A DNA stretch of 64,000 nt from Agromyces sp. H17E-10 (GCF_022919715.1 NZ_CP095042.1:3782001-3846000), one strand, 5' to 3'. Counted from the stretch's first letter, positions 12,309 through 21,389 are shown. Notes: a model not told the origin generated them from the letters alone. Translations and numbers: made by a program.

Positions 12309-13514
12309 TCAGCGGCCCTTTCCGTACTTCTTGTGGTTGGGGTTCTCCCAGATGACGGTGCCGCCCTGGCCGAGCCCGACGCACATCGCGGTGACGCCGT
12401 AGCGCACCTCGGGGTGCTGCTCGAACTGACGGGCGAGCTGCAGCATGAGGCGCACGCCGGACGCGGCGAGCGGGTGACCGATCGCGATCGCGCCGCCCCA
12501 CGGGTTGACCCTGGGGTCGTCGTCGGCGATGCCGAAGTGGTCGAGGAAGCTCAGCACCTGCACGGCGAACGCCTCGTTGAGCTCGAACAGGCCGATGTCG
12601 TCGATCGAGAGGCCGGCGCGCTTCAGCGCCTTCTCGGTCGACGGAATCGGGCCGATGCCCATGACCTCGGGCTCGACACCGGCGAAGCCGAAGCTCACCA
12701 TGCGCATCTTCGTGGTGAGGCCGAGCTCCTTCGCGGCGTCCGAGCTCGCGAGGATCGCGGCGGTCGCGCCATCGGTCAGCGGTGAGGCGTTGCCCGCCGT
12801 GACCCGGCCGTGCGGGCGGAACGGGGTCTTGAGGCTCGCGAGCCCCTCCATCGTCGTCGCGGGGCGACGGCCCTCGTCCTCGCTCGCGAGGCCCCAGCCC
12901 TCGGCGGTGCGGATCGCGACCGGCACGAGATCGGGCTGGATGTGGCCGGCGTCGTACGCGGCCTGCACCTTCTGCTGGCTCAGCATGCCGAAGCGGTCGC
13001 TGCGCTCCTTCGTGAGCTCGGGGAACCGGTCGTGCAGGCGCTCGGCCGTGTTGCCCATGTTCAGGGCGTCGGCCGCGACGAGCTTCTCGGTGAGGAAGCG
13101 CGGGTTGGGGTCGGCGTCGAGGCCCATCGGGTGGCGACCCATGTGCTCGACGCCGCCGGCGATCACGACGTCGTACTGGCCGAAGCCGATGCCCGACCCG
13201 GTCGTCGTGACCGCGGTCATCGCGCCGGCGCACATGCGATCGATCGCGAAGCCCGGCACGCTCATCGGCAGGCCGGCGAGGATCGCAGCCGTGCGGCCGA
13301 GCGTGAGACCCTGGTCGCCCTGCTGCGTCGTCGCGGCGATGGCGACGTCGTCGACGCGCTCGGGAGGGAGGTTCGGGTTGCGCTCGAGGAGCCCGGTGAT
13401 GGCCTTGACCGCGAGGTCATCGGCCCGGGTGTTCCAGTACATGCCCTTTTCACCGGCTCGTCCGAACGGGGTTCGGACCCCGTCGACGAACACGACATCA
13501 GCTCGTTCAGCCAC
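12309..13514 (-). CDS. fadA: Acetyl-CoA C-acyltransferase (thiolase)
   Basis: 401 aa, GTG start with GGAG 7 nt upstream. The nucleophilic cysteine is in DRMCAGAMTA near residue 95; the catalytic His and second Cys are in AIGHPLAASGVRL and TAMCVGLGQGG near the C-terminus; NEAFAVQ is also present. It cleaves 3-ketoacyl-CoA with CoA, the last step of fatty-acid beta-oxidation. First gene of the fadA-fadJ operon. The 78-bp upstream gap holds a -10-like TAGGAT (minus strand) and a near-palindrome described separately. Confidence 0.94.
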   Translation of the reverse strand: MAERADVVFVDGVRTPFGRAGEKGMYWNTRADDLAVKAITGLLERNPNLPPERVDDVAIAATTQQGDQGLTLGRTAAILAGLPMSVPGFAIDRMCAGAMTAVTTTGSGIGFGQYDVVIAGGVEHMGRHPMGLDADPNPRFLTEKLVAADALNMGNTAERLHDRFPELTKERSDRFGMLSQQKVQAAYDAGHIQPDLVPVAIRTAEGWGLASEDEGRRPATTMEGLASLKTPFRPHGRVTAGNASPLTDGATAAILASSDAAKELGLTTKMRMVSFGFAGVEPEVMGIGPIPSTEKALKRAGLSIDDIGLFELNEAFAVQVLSFLDHFGIADDDPRVNPWGGAIAIGHPLAASGVRLMLQLARQFEQHPEVRYGVTAMCVGLGQGGTVIWENPNHKKYGKGR

Positions 13515-13587
13515 GCTGCAGCTCCGTTTCGAAATCAGGATGCTTCGATCCTACGAACCGGTGTTCGGCGCCCGTGAATCGCTTGAC

Positions 13588-13601
13588 GGTTCCTACGAAC
13601 C
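13588..13601. promoter_or_regulatory. Near-palindrome upstream of fadA, candidate operator
   Basis: GGTTCCTACGAACC matches its reverse complement at 12 of 14 positions. The 11-mer TCCTACGAACC inside it recurs at 13549-13559, 42 bp away on the same strand. Both copies lie just before the leftward fadA start; the far copy overlaps the rnd stop codon. The arrangement suits a dimeric repressor, but no regulator gene is nearby. Confidence 0.45.
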
Positions 13602-14789
13602 CTCCGAGGTCGCGTCGAGGAGCGATTGTGATGCCTCGACAAACGCATCGGCGATAATCTGTGCGGTTGCCTCAATCTGCCACGGGCGTGCGCCCAGCTG
13701 AGCGAGCGCGGTGCCGATCGACACGGCATCGGCGGGCTGCGGCGGGTGCCATGCGACACGCCGCAGGAAGTCGGGGGTCAGCAGGTTCTCGACCGGCATG
13801 TCGAGCTGCTCCGCGATCACCGCGACGGCGGCCTTCGCCGCCTTCAGGCGGATGTCGGCCTCGGGGTTGCGTGCGGCCCAGGCCCGCGGCGGCGGGGGCG
13901 CGTCGCTCGGCACGCGGACGGCCGGCAGTTCGTCGGTCGAGAGCCCGTGCTCGATCGCCGACCACCACCGATCGAGTTCCGAGCGGCTGGCGCGACCCGT
14001 GAACTCGCGGAGGTCGGCGAGTGCGCGACGCGTCGAGGGGAGCGCCCTCGCGACCGCGACGATGGATGCGTCGGGGATGAGCCGCCCGGGCGCGATGTCG
14101 GTCTCCGAAGCGAGCGCGTCGCGCGAGACCCACAGTTCGCGTGCCACCGCGAGGTTGCGGGGGCTGCGCATCGAGTGGATGCCCGACAGCCGGCGCCACG
14201 GCTCGGCGGCCGGCGGCTTCGCGGCGCGATGCAGCACGGCGTCGAACTCCTGCCCGGCGAGGGCGGCCTTGCCCGTCTCGTCGAGCCGGTCGACGAGACG
14301 GTCGCGCACGTCGACGAGGAGCTCGACGTCGAGGGCCGCGTACTTCAGCCACGATTGCGGGAGGGGCCGGGTCGACCAGTCCGCCGCGGAGTGCTCCTTC
14401 GCGAGCTTGACGCCGAGCAGTTCCTCGACGACCGAGGCGAGTCCGACTCGCGGCATGCCGAGGAGGCGTGCCGCCAGCTCGGTGTCGAAGATGTGGTCTG
14501 GGTCGAGGCCGACCTCGCGCAGGCACGCGAGATCCTGGCTCGCGGCGTGCAGCACCCACTCCTCGGCGCGGATGCCGTCCTCCAGGGCCGAGAAGTCGGG
14601 GACCGCGGGGGCGTCGAAGAGGAACACCCCGGCTCCGCGCCGGTACATCTGGATGAGGTAGGCGCGCTGCGAGTAGCGGAACCCGCTCGCGCGCTCGGCA
14701 TCGACCGCGATCGGTCCCTCGCCGCCGAGCAGCAGGTCGACGGCCTCGTCGAACGCGCCCGGCGTCTCGATCACCCGATACTCATCCAC
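13593..14789 (-). CDS. rnd: RNase D-like 3'-5' exoribonuclease with HRDC domain
   Basis: 398 aa, GTG start with GGAGG at 7-nt spacing. The DEDD exonuclease motifs are visible: VDAERASGFRY (Exo I, D/E pair), HAASQDLACL (Exo II), and YAALDVELL (Exo III, Tyr plus Asp). An HRDC domain follows at about residues 210-290, then a C-terminal extension. Family role: trimming 3' ends of structured RNAs such as tRNA precursors. Overlaps the upstream DUF3000 gene by 8 nt, so the two are co-translated; the same pair occurs in M. tuberculosis (Rv2681-Rv2680). Confidence 0.9.
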   Translation of the reverse strand: MDEYRVIETPGAFDEAVDLLLGGEGPIAVDAERASGFRYSQRAYLIQMYRRGAGVFLFDAPAVPDFSALEDGIRAEEWVLHAASQDLACLREVGLDPDHIFDTELAARLLGMPRVGLASVVEELLGVKLAKEHSAADWSTRPLPQSWLKYAALDVELLVDVRDRLVDRLDETGKAALAGQEFDAVLHRAAKPPAAEPWRRLSGIHSMRSPRNLAVARELWVSRDALASETDIAPGRLIPDASIVAVARALPSTRRALADLREFTGRASRSELDRWWSAIEHGLSTDELPAVRVPSDAPPPPRAWAARNPEADIRLKAAKAAVAVIAEQLDMPVENLLTPDFLRRVAWHPPQPADAVSIGTALAQLGARPWQIEATAQIIADAFVEASQSLLDATSEGS

Positions 14790-15372
14790 GATCAGACCTC
14801 CGGCGGGGCAGTGCGGTCACCCCTTCAGCACGAGGCGGGAGCCCCGCCAGCATGCACAACAACTCTCCCCAGCCTTCCACATGGGTGCCGATCGCCGCGT
14901 CGAGCGGCGTCCACGACGCCCGCAGCTCGATCTGCGCGCCGTCGCCCTGGTGGGCGAGCTCGCCGAAACCGGTCGAGAGGATCTTCGTGGCCGTGCCCGA
15001 CGCGGCGACGTACCGAGCGCCCCGCGCGTCGAGTGCGTCGATGAGCCACGACCAGGCGACGTCGGCGAGGAACGGGTCGAGCCCGATGTCGGTCTCCAGC
15101 GGGGCCTGTGCGAAGCACACGACGCGGAACCGGCCGCCCCAGGCCTCGGGTTCGGCCGGGTCGTAGAGCAGGATGAACCGACCCGTGCCGAGCTCGGAGT
15201 CGTCGCCGTGCCGGGTGGGGGAGACGTCGGCCGACAGGGCCACCGAGAACGGGGCCAGCCCGCCCGGAGCCGGGATCTCCGAGACGGTGAGCTCGGCACG
15301 TGGCACGGCGGCCCGGATCGAGGCGAGCGCGTTCTCGAACTCGGCGGGGGCGACGGTCGGGTGGTCGGGCAC
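14782..15372 (-). CDS. DUF3000 protein
   Basis: 196 aa, GTG start. Conserved DUF3000 features: LASIRAAVPRAEL near the N-terminus, LLYDPAEPEAWGGRFRVV in the middle, and LSTGFGELA plus AQIELRASWTP toward the end. No membrane segments, no catalytic motif recognised; function unknown. Promoter looks leaderless: TAGTCT (minus strand, 15379-15384) ends 6 nt before the GTG. Overlaps rnd by 8 nt. Confidence 0.86.
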   Translation of the reverse strand: MPDHPTVAPAEFENALASIRAAVPRAELTVSEIPAPGGLAPFSVALSADVSPTRHGDDSELGTGRFILLYDPAEPEAWGGRFRVVCFAQAPLETDIGLDPFLADVAWSWLIDALDARGARYVAASGTATKILSTGFGELAHQGDGAQIELRASWTPLDAAIGTHVEGWGELLCMLAGLPPRAEGVTALPRRRSDRG

Positions 15373-15458
15373 GAGTGCAGACTAGAGTCTCCATCGGAGC
15401 CGGGGGCGGCGGCACGCCGCACCGGCTCGCAGTGGCGTCGAAGGGGAGGCAGCAGCGG

Positions 15459-16694
15459 ATGGCGAAGCGGAGCACGGGACTGCGCGTCCTCGGCACGACG
15501 GTCGCAGCCGTGGGGATCGTTGCCGGCGCGATCGCCGTCGTCACCGCCGTCGCGACCGCGTTCGCCACGGTCGTCTTCGCCCGGAAGGTGGTCACCCCCC
15601 AGGCGAAACGTGACGACGACGTGCGGATCGTCGGCGTCGACCTCGCCGCCGGCCGCATCACGCTCGCGGCGAGCGACGAGTCGCGGATGCACGGCCGCTA
15701 CGGGCTCTGGTTCGAAGGCGACAGCGGTCACGCCCGCCTCGCCGACGTCGACGAGGAGCGAGGCGGTGTCGTGATCCGCGGCATCGACGCCGTCGACTAC
15801 GGTCGTCTCGATCGGGCACGGCGAGGGCGCATCGACGGGTGGTACTTCCTCGGCCCCTGGGAGCTCGACCTGCCGTACCGCGACGTCGTCGTGCAGACCC
15901 CGCTCGGCCCGGCGCCCGCCTGGTCGGTGCCCGCCGCCGCTCCGACCGACCGATGGGTGGTGCAGGTGCACGGCCGCGGCGCGAAGCGCCACGAGGCGCT
16001 GCGGGCGGTGCCGCCCGTTCACGAGGCGGGCTGGAACAGTCTCCTCATCTCCTACCGGAACGACGGCGAGGCACCCGAGAGCGCCGACCGCCGCTACGGC
16101 CTCGGCGGCACCGAGTGGGAGGACGTCGTCGCGGCGGTGCGGTTCGCGACCGCGCGCGGCGCCCGCGAGATCGTGCTCATGGGCTGGTCGATGGGCGGCA
16201 TGATCGCACTGCAGGCGGTGCTGCGCTCCGAGGAGGCGCGCGAGCACCTCGTCGGCGTCGTCCTCGACTCGCCCGCGGTCGACTGGGTCGACATCCTCCG
16301 CTTCCAGGGGACGGCGCTCGGCCTTCCGGCCGGCCTCGGCGACCTCGTGGCGGGCGTCCTCGGGGCGCCCGTGGGCGTCGGCCTCACCGGGGCCGCAGCG
16401 CCGATCGACCTCGTCGCACTCGACCTCGTGGCCCGATCGGGGGAGCTGGCGACGCCGATGCTGCTCATGCACAGCACCGATGACGGGTTCGTGCCCATCG
16501 ACGGGTCGCGCCGGCTCGCGGCATCCCGCCCCGATCTCGTGCAGTTCGAGGAGTTCACCGGCGCCCGTCACACGAAGCTGTGGAACCACGATCCCGAACG
16601 CTGGACGCGACTGATCACGGCGTGGCTCGCGACGCGATCGGGTGGCGCACCGGCCGATGCCGCCGGCGAGGGCGACGCGGAGATCGTCGGCTGA
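15459..16694 (+). CDS. Alpha/beta-hydrolase, membrane-anchored or exported
   Basis: 411 aa; ATG chosen for GGGGAGG at 15443-15449 (9 nt). A single hydrophobic helix at about residues 10-40 (VGIVAGAIAVVTAVATAFATVVFA) acts as a signal anchor or uncleaved signal. The catalytic domain has the nucleophile elbow GWSMGGM, a late acid in LLMHSTDDGFVPI, and the His in GARHTKLWN: a complete Ser-Asp-His triad. The region before it (about 55-150) has no hydrolase motif. Substrate unknown; the fold covers esterases and peptidases. Its stop abuts that of the convergent sufE gene with no gap. Confidence 0.82.
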   Translation: MAKRSTGLRVLGTTVAAVGIVAGAIAVVTAVATAFATVVFARKVVTPQAKRDDDVRIVGVDLAAGRITLAASDESRMHGRYGLWFEGDSGHARLADVDEERGGVVIRGIDAVDYGRLDRARRGRIDGWYFLGPWELDLPYRDVVVQTPLGPAPAWSVPAAAPTDRWVVQVHGRGAKRHEALRAVPPVHEAGWNSLLISYRNDGEAPESADRRYGLGGTEWEDVVAAVRFATARGAREIVLMGWSMGGMIALQAVLRSEEAREHLVGVVLDSPAVDWVDILRFQGTALGLPAGLGDLVAGVLGAPVGVGLTGAAAPIDLVALDLVARSGELATPMLLMHSTDDGFVPIDGSRRLAASRPDLVQFEEFTGARHTKLWNHDPERWTRLITAWLATRSGGAPADAAGEGDAEIVG

Positions 16695-17132
16695 TCAGGC
16701 CGCGACGCGCTCGCGGAGCTGACGCTTGGCCCGCGCGAGCATGCCGGTCATGCCGCGCACCCGCAGCGGGGAGACGGCCTCGCCGAGCCCGAGCGACTGG
16801 GGATAGTCGGCGGGGATGTCGAGGACCTCCTGCACGGTGAGTCCCGCGAGGCCCTGCACGAGGATCGAGGCGAACCCGCGCGTCGTCGGCGACTCGGCCG
16901 GGGCGGTCGCGAACAGGTGCACGATGCCGTCCTGCACCTCGACGAAGATGTAGACCGGCGACTGGCACTCGACGACCCGCTCCAGCAGGTCGGGGTGGTC
17001 GGCGTAGCGCTCGGGCAGCTCGGGCAGCTCGTTCGAGAACTCGAGCAGCAGCTGCAGCCGGTCGCGCACGCCGAGGGCGAGGAAGTCGTCGCGGATCTCG
17101 GCGAGGGCGGTGGGCAGGGTCGTCGGTTCCAT
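16695..17132 (-). CDS. sufE: SufE family cysteine desulfurase sulfur acceptor
   Basis: 145 aa from the ATG at 17132 (MEPTTLPTALAEIRDDF); an ATG three codons upstream has its ribosome site only 1 nt away. SufE accepts persulfide sulfur on a conserved cysteine, here in VVECQSPVYIF, and passes it on for Fe-S assembly. The C-terminal RGMTGMLARAKRQ helix is typical. It lies 61 nt after the rhodanese gene; a 9-bp hairpin (17161-17169 with 17177-17185) in the gap may lower read-through. M. tuberculosis has the same neighbour pair (Rv3283-Rv3284). suf genes themselves are not in the window. Confidence 0.9.
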   Translation of the reverse strand: MEPTTLPTALAEIRDDFLALGVRDRLQLLLEFSNELPELPERYADHPDLLERVVECQSPVYIFVEVQDGIVHLFATAPAESPTTRGFASILVQGLAGLTVQEVLDIPADYPQSLGLGEAVSPLRVRGMTGMLARAKRQLRERVAA

Positions 17133-17193
17133 CCCAGCCATTCTCCCATGCGACGCGGATGCCGCGGCCGGGGTCGGGCCGCGGCGCAGCGCC

Positions 17194-18108
17194 TCAGCGG
17201 CCGGGCACCTCGCCGCGCTCGGCGCCGGTCACGATCGGCACGCGCACGGCGCTGCCCCACTCGGTCCACGAGCCGTCGTAGTTGCGCACGTTCTCGAACC
17301 CGAGGAGGTGCTGCAGCACGAACCAGGTGTGGCTCGACCGCTCGCCGATACGGCAGTACGCGACGATGTCGTCGCCGTCGGCGAGGCCGACCTCGTCGCG
17401 GTAGATCGCGTCGAGCTCGGCGCGGGTCTTGAAGGTGCCGTCGGCCGCCGCGGCACGGGCCCACGGCACGGATGCCGCGGTCGGGATGTGGCCCGCTCGA
17501 AGCGCGCCCTCCTCGGGGTAGGCGGGCGCCGTGGTGCGCTCGCCCGTGTACTCCTCGGGCGAGCGCACGTCGATGAGCGCCCTCCCGGTCGGCGACTGCC
17601 CGAGGTGCGCGAGCACGTCGTCCTTGAAGGCCCGCACCGCGCGGTCGTCGCGCTCGACGACCGGGTACTCCACGGGCGCGACGTCGGGAACGGCGGTCGT
17701 GATCTCGCGGCCCTCCGCGATCCAGAGGTCGCGGCCGCCGTCGAGCAGACGCACGTCCTCGTGGCCGAACAGGGTGAACACCCAGAGCGCGTACGCCGCC
17801 CACCAGTTGTTCTTGTCGCCGTAGATCACGACGGTCGTGTCGCGTGCGATGCCGCGCGACCCGAGGAGCTCGGCGAACCGCTCGGCGTCGACGTAGTCGC
17901 GCACGACGGGGTCGTTGAGGTCGAGGTGCCAGTCGATCTTCACGGCGCCGGGGATGTGACCCGTCTCGTACAGCAGGACGTCCTCGTCGGACTCGACCAC
18001 GACGAGGCCCGGTTCGCCGAGGTGTTCGGCCAGCCAGTCGGTCGAGACGAGGCGCTCGGGGTGGGCGTACTCGGCGAACTTCGCGGCGGAGTCGAACTCG
18101 GCGGACAT
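17194..18108 (-). CDS. sseA: Thiosulfate/3-mercaptopyruvate sulfurtransferase (rhodanese)
   Basis: 304 aa, ATG with GGAGG about 6 nt upstream. Two tandem rhodanese domains: the N-terminal inactive one (about 15-140, with [12 protein letters not shown]) and the C-terminal catalytic one (about 160-290) with [20 protein letters not shown] and the active-site loop [13 protein letters not shown], whose Cys carries the persulfide. The CRxGxR loop favours thiosulfate as donor. Co-directional with sufE, suggesting a sulfur relay. Confidence 0.92.
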   Translation of the reverse strand: MSAEFDSAAKFAEYAHPERLVSTDWLAEHLGEPGLVVVESDEDVLLYETGHIPGAVKIDWHLDLNDPVVRDYVDAERFAELLGSRGIARDTTVVIYGDKNNWWAAYALWVFTLFGHEDVRLLDGGRDLWIAEGREITTAVPDVAPVEYPVVERDDRAVRAFKDDVLAHLGQSPTGRALIDVRSPEEYTGERTTAPAYPEEGALRAGHIPTAASVPWARAAAADGTFKTRAELDAIYRDEVGLADGDDIVAYCRIGERSSHTWFVLQHLLGFENVRNYDGSWTEWGSAVRVPIVTGAERGEVPGR

Positions 18109-18250
18109 GGGGGCCTCCTGTGGTCGCCCGGTCGGGCGGGTTGAGCGGGGGAGCGGACTAGGCTGATCACCTGTCCACCTCAGAATCTACGCGGCCCGCG
18201 GGGCGCAGTCACAGCACCCGTCATCAGGTGCAACACGGGAGCTCTCCAGC

Positions 18251-19306
18251 ATGACCACGGCCTCCAGCCCGGCACCCATCCGTCTCGTCGATCGCAATCC
18301 ATCGATCTCGGGGGCCGAGATCGCGGCCGAGCTCGTGCCGCCGCCGCAGTTCGAGCACGCGTCGTTCGAGTCGTACCGTCCCGACCCCGACTTCCCCTCG
18401 CAGCAGGCCGCCCTCGACCGGCTCAACCAGTTCGCGGGAGCCTGGCGAGCGGCCCAGCGTCCGGGCGGATTCTTCTCACGCAAGCGCCCCGCGCGCATCG
18501 AGCTGCCGGGCGTGTACCTCGACGGCGGCTTCGGTGTCGGCAAGACCCACCTGCTGGCCTCGCTGTGGCACGTCGCGCACGGGCCGAAGTACTTCGGCAC
18601 GTTCATCGAGTACACGGCGCTCGTCGGTGCGCTCGGGTACGCGCAGGCGGTCGAGCTGCTTCGCGGTGCCAAGCTCATCTGCATCGACGAGTTCGAGCTC
18701 GACGACCCGGGCGACACGATGCTCATGACCCGATTCCTGGGCGAGCTCATGGCCGGCGGCACGCGCGTCGCCGCGACGAGCAACACGCCGCCGAACGCAC
18801 TCGGCGAGGGGCGCTTCGCGGCCGCCGACTTCCTCCGCGAGATCCACGCGCTCTCGTCGAACTTCGAGACGCTGCGCATCGACGGACTCGACTACCGCCG
18901 GCGCGACACCGAGGGCCACGCGGTCGACGCGGGCGACGACGAAGCGGTGCGACGCACCGTCGACGCGCTCGCCTCGCGAGGGCATCGGGTGTCGCTCGAC
19001 GGCTTCGACGAGCTCATCGCCCACCTCGCGACGGTGCACCCGTCGAAGTACGTGCGCCTCGTCGAGGGACTCGACGCCATCGCCCTCACCGGCGCCCACG
19101 AACTGCACGACCAGAACGCGGCGCTGCGCCTCGTCGCCTTCATCGACCGCGTCTACGACGCCGAGGTGCCGGTCATCGCGAGCGGCATCCCGCTCGACGA
19201 GGTCTTCGACGCCGAGATGATGGCCGGCGGCTACCGCAAGAAGTACCTCCGCTCGATGAGCCGCATGATCGCGCTCACCTCGGGCGAGCTGCCGCCGCAC
19301 GACTGA
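18251..19306 (+). CDS. zapE: Cell division protein ZapE / AFG1-like ATPase
   Basis: 351 aa, ATG start. P-loop GGFGVGKTHLLA near residue 95, Walker B LICIDEFELDDPGD, and sensor region TSNTPPNALGEGRF fit the AFG1/ZapE branch of AAA+ proteins. In E. coli ZapE acts on the Z-ring under stress; in Actinobacteria its role is inferred only. Transcription probably starts near 18171 (TAGGCT at 18159-18164), giving an 80-nt leader. Divergent from sseA. Confidence 0.9.
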   Translation: MTTASSPAPIRLVDRNPSISGAEIAAELVPPPQFEHASFESYRPDPDFPSQQAALDRLNQFAGAWRAAQRPGGFFSRKRPARIELPGVYLDGGFGVGKTHLLASLWHVAHGPKYFGTFIEYTALVGALGYAQAVELLRGAKLICIDEFELDDPGDTMLMTRFLGELMAGGTRVAATSNTPPNALGEGRFAAADFLREIHALSSNFETLRIDGLDYRRRDTEGHAVDAGDDEAVRRTVDALASRGHRVSLDGFDELIAHLATVHPSKYVRLVEGLDAIALTGAHELHDQNAALRLVAFIDRVYDAEVPVIASGIPLDEVFDAEMMAGGYRKKYLRSMSRMIALTSGELPPHD

Positions 19307-19382
19307 TCGGGGCACTCGCGCAGCCGATTCACCGCAGGATCGAGGCATCCCGAAATCTGCTGTTCACACGGCCGCCCCGACC

Positions 19383-19420
19383 GTAACGCCCCCGAAACAC
19401 AACGACGAACCGCTCGAAAC
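19383..19420 (+). promoter_or_regulatory. GlnR-type operator upstream of amt
   Basis: GTAAC (19383-19387), six bases, then GAAAC (19394-19398) is an exact match to the actinobacterial GlnR a-site/b-site consensus GTnAC-n6-GAAAC. A second GAAAC at 19416-19420 is 22 bp later, the spacing of the next b-site; its paired a-site (near 19405) is degenerate. It lies 65 bp before the amt start. GlnR activates ammonium transporter genes under nitrogen limitation. Confidence 0.7.
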
Positions 19421-19484
19421 GCCCGCTCGTGACACTTGCGGCACGGGTCGCCCCCTCGGCCCGAATCCGAGAGAGGTTCGAGAG

Positions 19485-20747
19485 ATGGATCAAGGCAACA
19501 CCGCGTTCCTGTTGATCTCGGCGGCACTGGTGCTGCTGATGACGCCGGGGCTCGCGTTCTTCTACGGCGGCCTCGTCAAGGCGAAGAGCGTCATCAGCAT
19601 GATGATGATGAGCTTCGGCGCGATGGGTCTCATCGGCGTGCTGTGGGTGCTCTACGGCTACGCCATCGCCTTCCCCGGCTCGGAGGGCCTCGTGCCGCCG
19701 TGGTCGATCGACTGGTCGGCGATCGGGCTCGAGAGCCTGCTCGAGACCCCCGAGGGCGCCGCGTACCCGCCGCTCGCGTTCGTGGCGTTCCAGGCGACCT
19801 TCGCGATCCTGACGGTCGCGCTCATCTCGGGCGCGATCGCCGACCGGGCGAAGTTCGGCGGCTGGATGGTGTTCGCGGGCATCTGGGCGACGATCGTCTA
19901 CTTCCCGGTCGCGAGCTGGGTGTTCAACTTCGGCCTCGCCGACGATGGCAGCTTCGCGTACGGCGGCTGGATCACCTACGGCCTGCAGGAGGTCTTCGGC
20001 GTCGGTGCGATCGACTTCGCGGGCGGCACGGCCGTGCACATCAACGCCGGCGCGGCGGCGCTCGCCCTCGCGCTCGTGCTCGGCAAGCGGGTCGGCTTCT
20101 CCAAGGGCGCCCACGTGCCGCACAACCCGCCGTTCGTGCTGCTCGGCGCCGGTCTCCTGTGGTTCGGCTGGTTCGGCTTCAACGCGGGATCGGAGCTCGC
20201 CGCGGACAACACGTCGTCCCTCGCCTTCGTGAACACCATCGCCGCGCCGGCCGCGGCCCTGCTCGCCTGGCTCCTCGTCGAGAAGATCAAGGACGGCAAG
20301 CCGACCTCGGTCGGCGCCGCGTCGGGCGCCGTGGCCGGTCTCGTCGCGATCACGCCCGCGTGCGCTTCGCTGACGCCGATCTGGGCCATCGTGCTCGGCC
20401 TCGTCGCCGGTGCCGTGTGCGCCCTCGCGATCGACCTGAAGTTCAAGTTCGGCTTCGACGACTCGCTCGATGTCGTGGGCATCCACCTCGTGGGCGGCCT
20501 CATCGGCACGCTGTACCTCGGCATCTTCGCGAACGGCACCGGGCTCATCTACAGCGGCAACCTGACGCAGCTGGCTGTGCAGGCGATCGCCGCCGTCTCG
20601 GTGCTCGTGTACTCGTTCGTGCTCACCTACGGCATCGGCACGCTCATCCAGAAGACGATGGGCTTCCGCGTCAAGAACGAGGACGAGATCGCCGGCATCG
20701 ACACCGTCGTGCACGGTGAGGACGCGTACAAGCTCGAGACCGTCTGA
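19485..20747 (+). CDS. amt: Ammonium transporter Amt
   Basis: 420 aa, ATG. Eleven hydrophobic helices expected for the family. Signature segments: MTPGLAFFYGGLV (helix 1), AGGTAVHINAGAAALALALVLG with the first pore His, WFGWFGFNAGS, and DVVGIHLVGGLIGT with the second pore His of the twin-His motif. Conducts ammonium or ammonia across the membrane. In many Actinobacteria amt is followed by glnK and glnD; here a PemK-like gene follows instead. Control by GlnR is supported by the upstream operator. Confidence 0.96.
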   Translation: MDQGNTAFLLISAALVLLMTPGLAFFYGGLVKAKSVISMMMMSFGAMGLIGVLWVLYGYAIAFPGSEGLVPPWSIDWSAIGLESLLETPEGAAYPPLAFVAFQATFAILTVALISGAIADRAKFGGWMVFAGIWATIVYFPVASWVFNFGLADDGSFAYGGWITYGLQEVFGVGAIDFAGGTAVHINAGAAALALALVLGKRVGFSKGAHVPHNPPFVLLGAGLLWFGWFGFNAGSELAADNTSSLAFVNTIAAPAAALLAWLLVEKIKDGKPTSVGAASGAVAGLVAITPACASLTPIWAIVLGLVAGAVCALAIDLKFKFGFDDSLDVVGIHLVGGLIGTLYLGIFANGTGLIYSGNLTQLAVQAIAAVSVLVYSFVLTYGIGTLIQKTMGFRVKNEDEIAGIDTVVHGEDAYKLETV

Positions 20748-20786
20748 CGCTCATCCTCGAGCCTCGGCCGGCCGACGGCGGTGGGG

Positions 20787-20792
20787 TAGTGT
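20787..20792 (+). promoter_or_regulatory. -10 box (TAGTGT) of the PemK-like gene, leaderless
   Basis: TAGTGT ends 7 nt before the GTG start, the spacing of a transcript that begins at its own start codon. No ribosome-binding site is present. Confidence 0.5.
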
Positions 20793-20799
20793 GCCCGGT

Positions 20800-21366
20800 G
20801 TGACTGACACCGGCCGCCTCCGCACCGCCGTCGGCCGCTTCTTGCGGGCGTTCACCTCGGGCAGCGCTCGCACGGCGGCGAGCCGCACGGCGGCCCTTTC
20901 GACTCGGGATGCCGCGCCGGCGCCCTTCTCTCCCGACGAGGTCTCGCCGGGGCAGTCGGGCCCGGATGCGACCGTCGAGATCGACCCGGGCCGCCTGCGC
21001 GACGTCCGGCTGGGCTATGCCCCGAGCCACGACGGCGAGCCCGACCCCGGGGAGGTCGTCTGGACGTGGGTGCCGTACGAGGAGCGCGACGGGCGCGGCA
21101 AGGACCGTCCGGTCGTGATCGTCGCCGCTTCGGGCACCGGGGACTTCCTGGCGGTACAGCTCACGAGCAAGGCGCACGACGGCGATCGCGACTACGTGGC
21201 GCTCGGAGAGGGGGCCTGGGACGCCGAGGGCCGCCCGAGCTGGGCGAAGACCGATCGGGTGTTCCGCGTGCGTACCGGCGGCATGCGCCGCGAGGCGGCC
21301 TCGCTCGACGCCGAACGCTACGGACTCGTCGCCGACGCCCTCGGACGTCGCTACGGCTGGCGCTGA
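20800..21366 (+). CDS. PemK/MazF-like protein, no antitoxin gene
   Basis: 188 aa, GTG. The N-terminal 75 residues are Ala/Thr/Ser-rich and probably disordered. The C-terminal 110 residues resemble the PemK/MazF fold: GEVVWTWVPYEERDGRGKDRPVVIVA, with the family's early Trp/Val-Pro strand and DRPVVIV, then LAVQLTSKAHDGDRDYVALG and RVFRVRTGG. Classic MazF residues are only partly recognisable, so RNase activity is uncertain. No antitoxin-sized gene flanks it: amt is upstream, tRNAs downstream. It may be a domesticated solitary protein common in this family. Confidence 0.65.
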   Translation: MTDTGRLRTAVGRFLRAFTSGSARTAASRTAALSTRDAAPAPFSPDEVSPGQSGPDATVEIDPGRLRDVRLGYAPSHDGEPDPGEVVWTWVPYEERDGRGKDRPVVIVAASGTGDFLAVQLTSKAHDGDRDYVALGEGAWDAEGRPSWAKTDRVFRVRTGGMRREAASLDAERYGLVADALGRRYGWR

Positions 21367-21389
21367 GCGCTCTCGGTCTCGAGACGACG

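Noticed and set aside
20800..21366. Complete toxin-antitoxin pair with amt-proximal antitoxin
   Set aside because: Only 52 bp separate amt and this gene; there is no room for an antitoxin gene.
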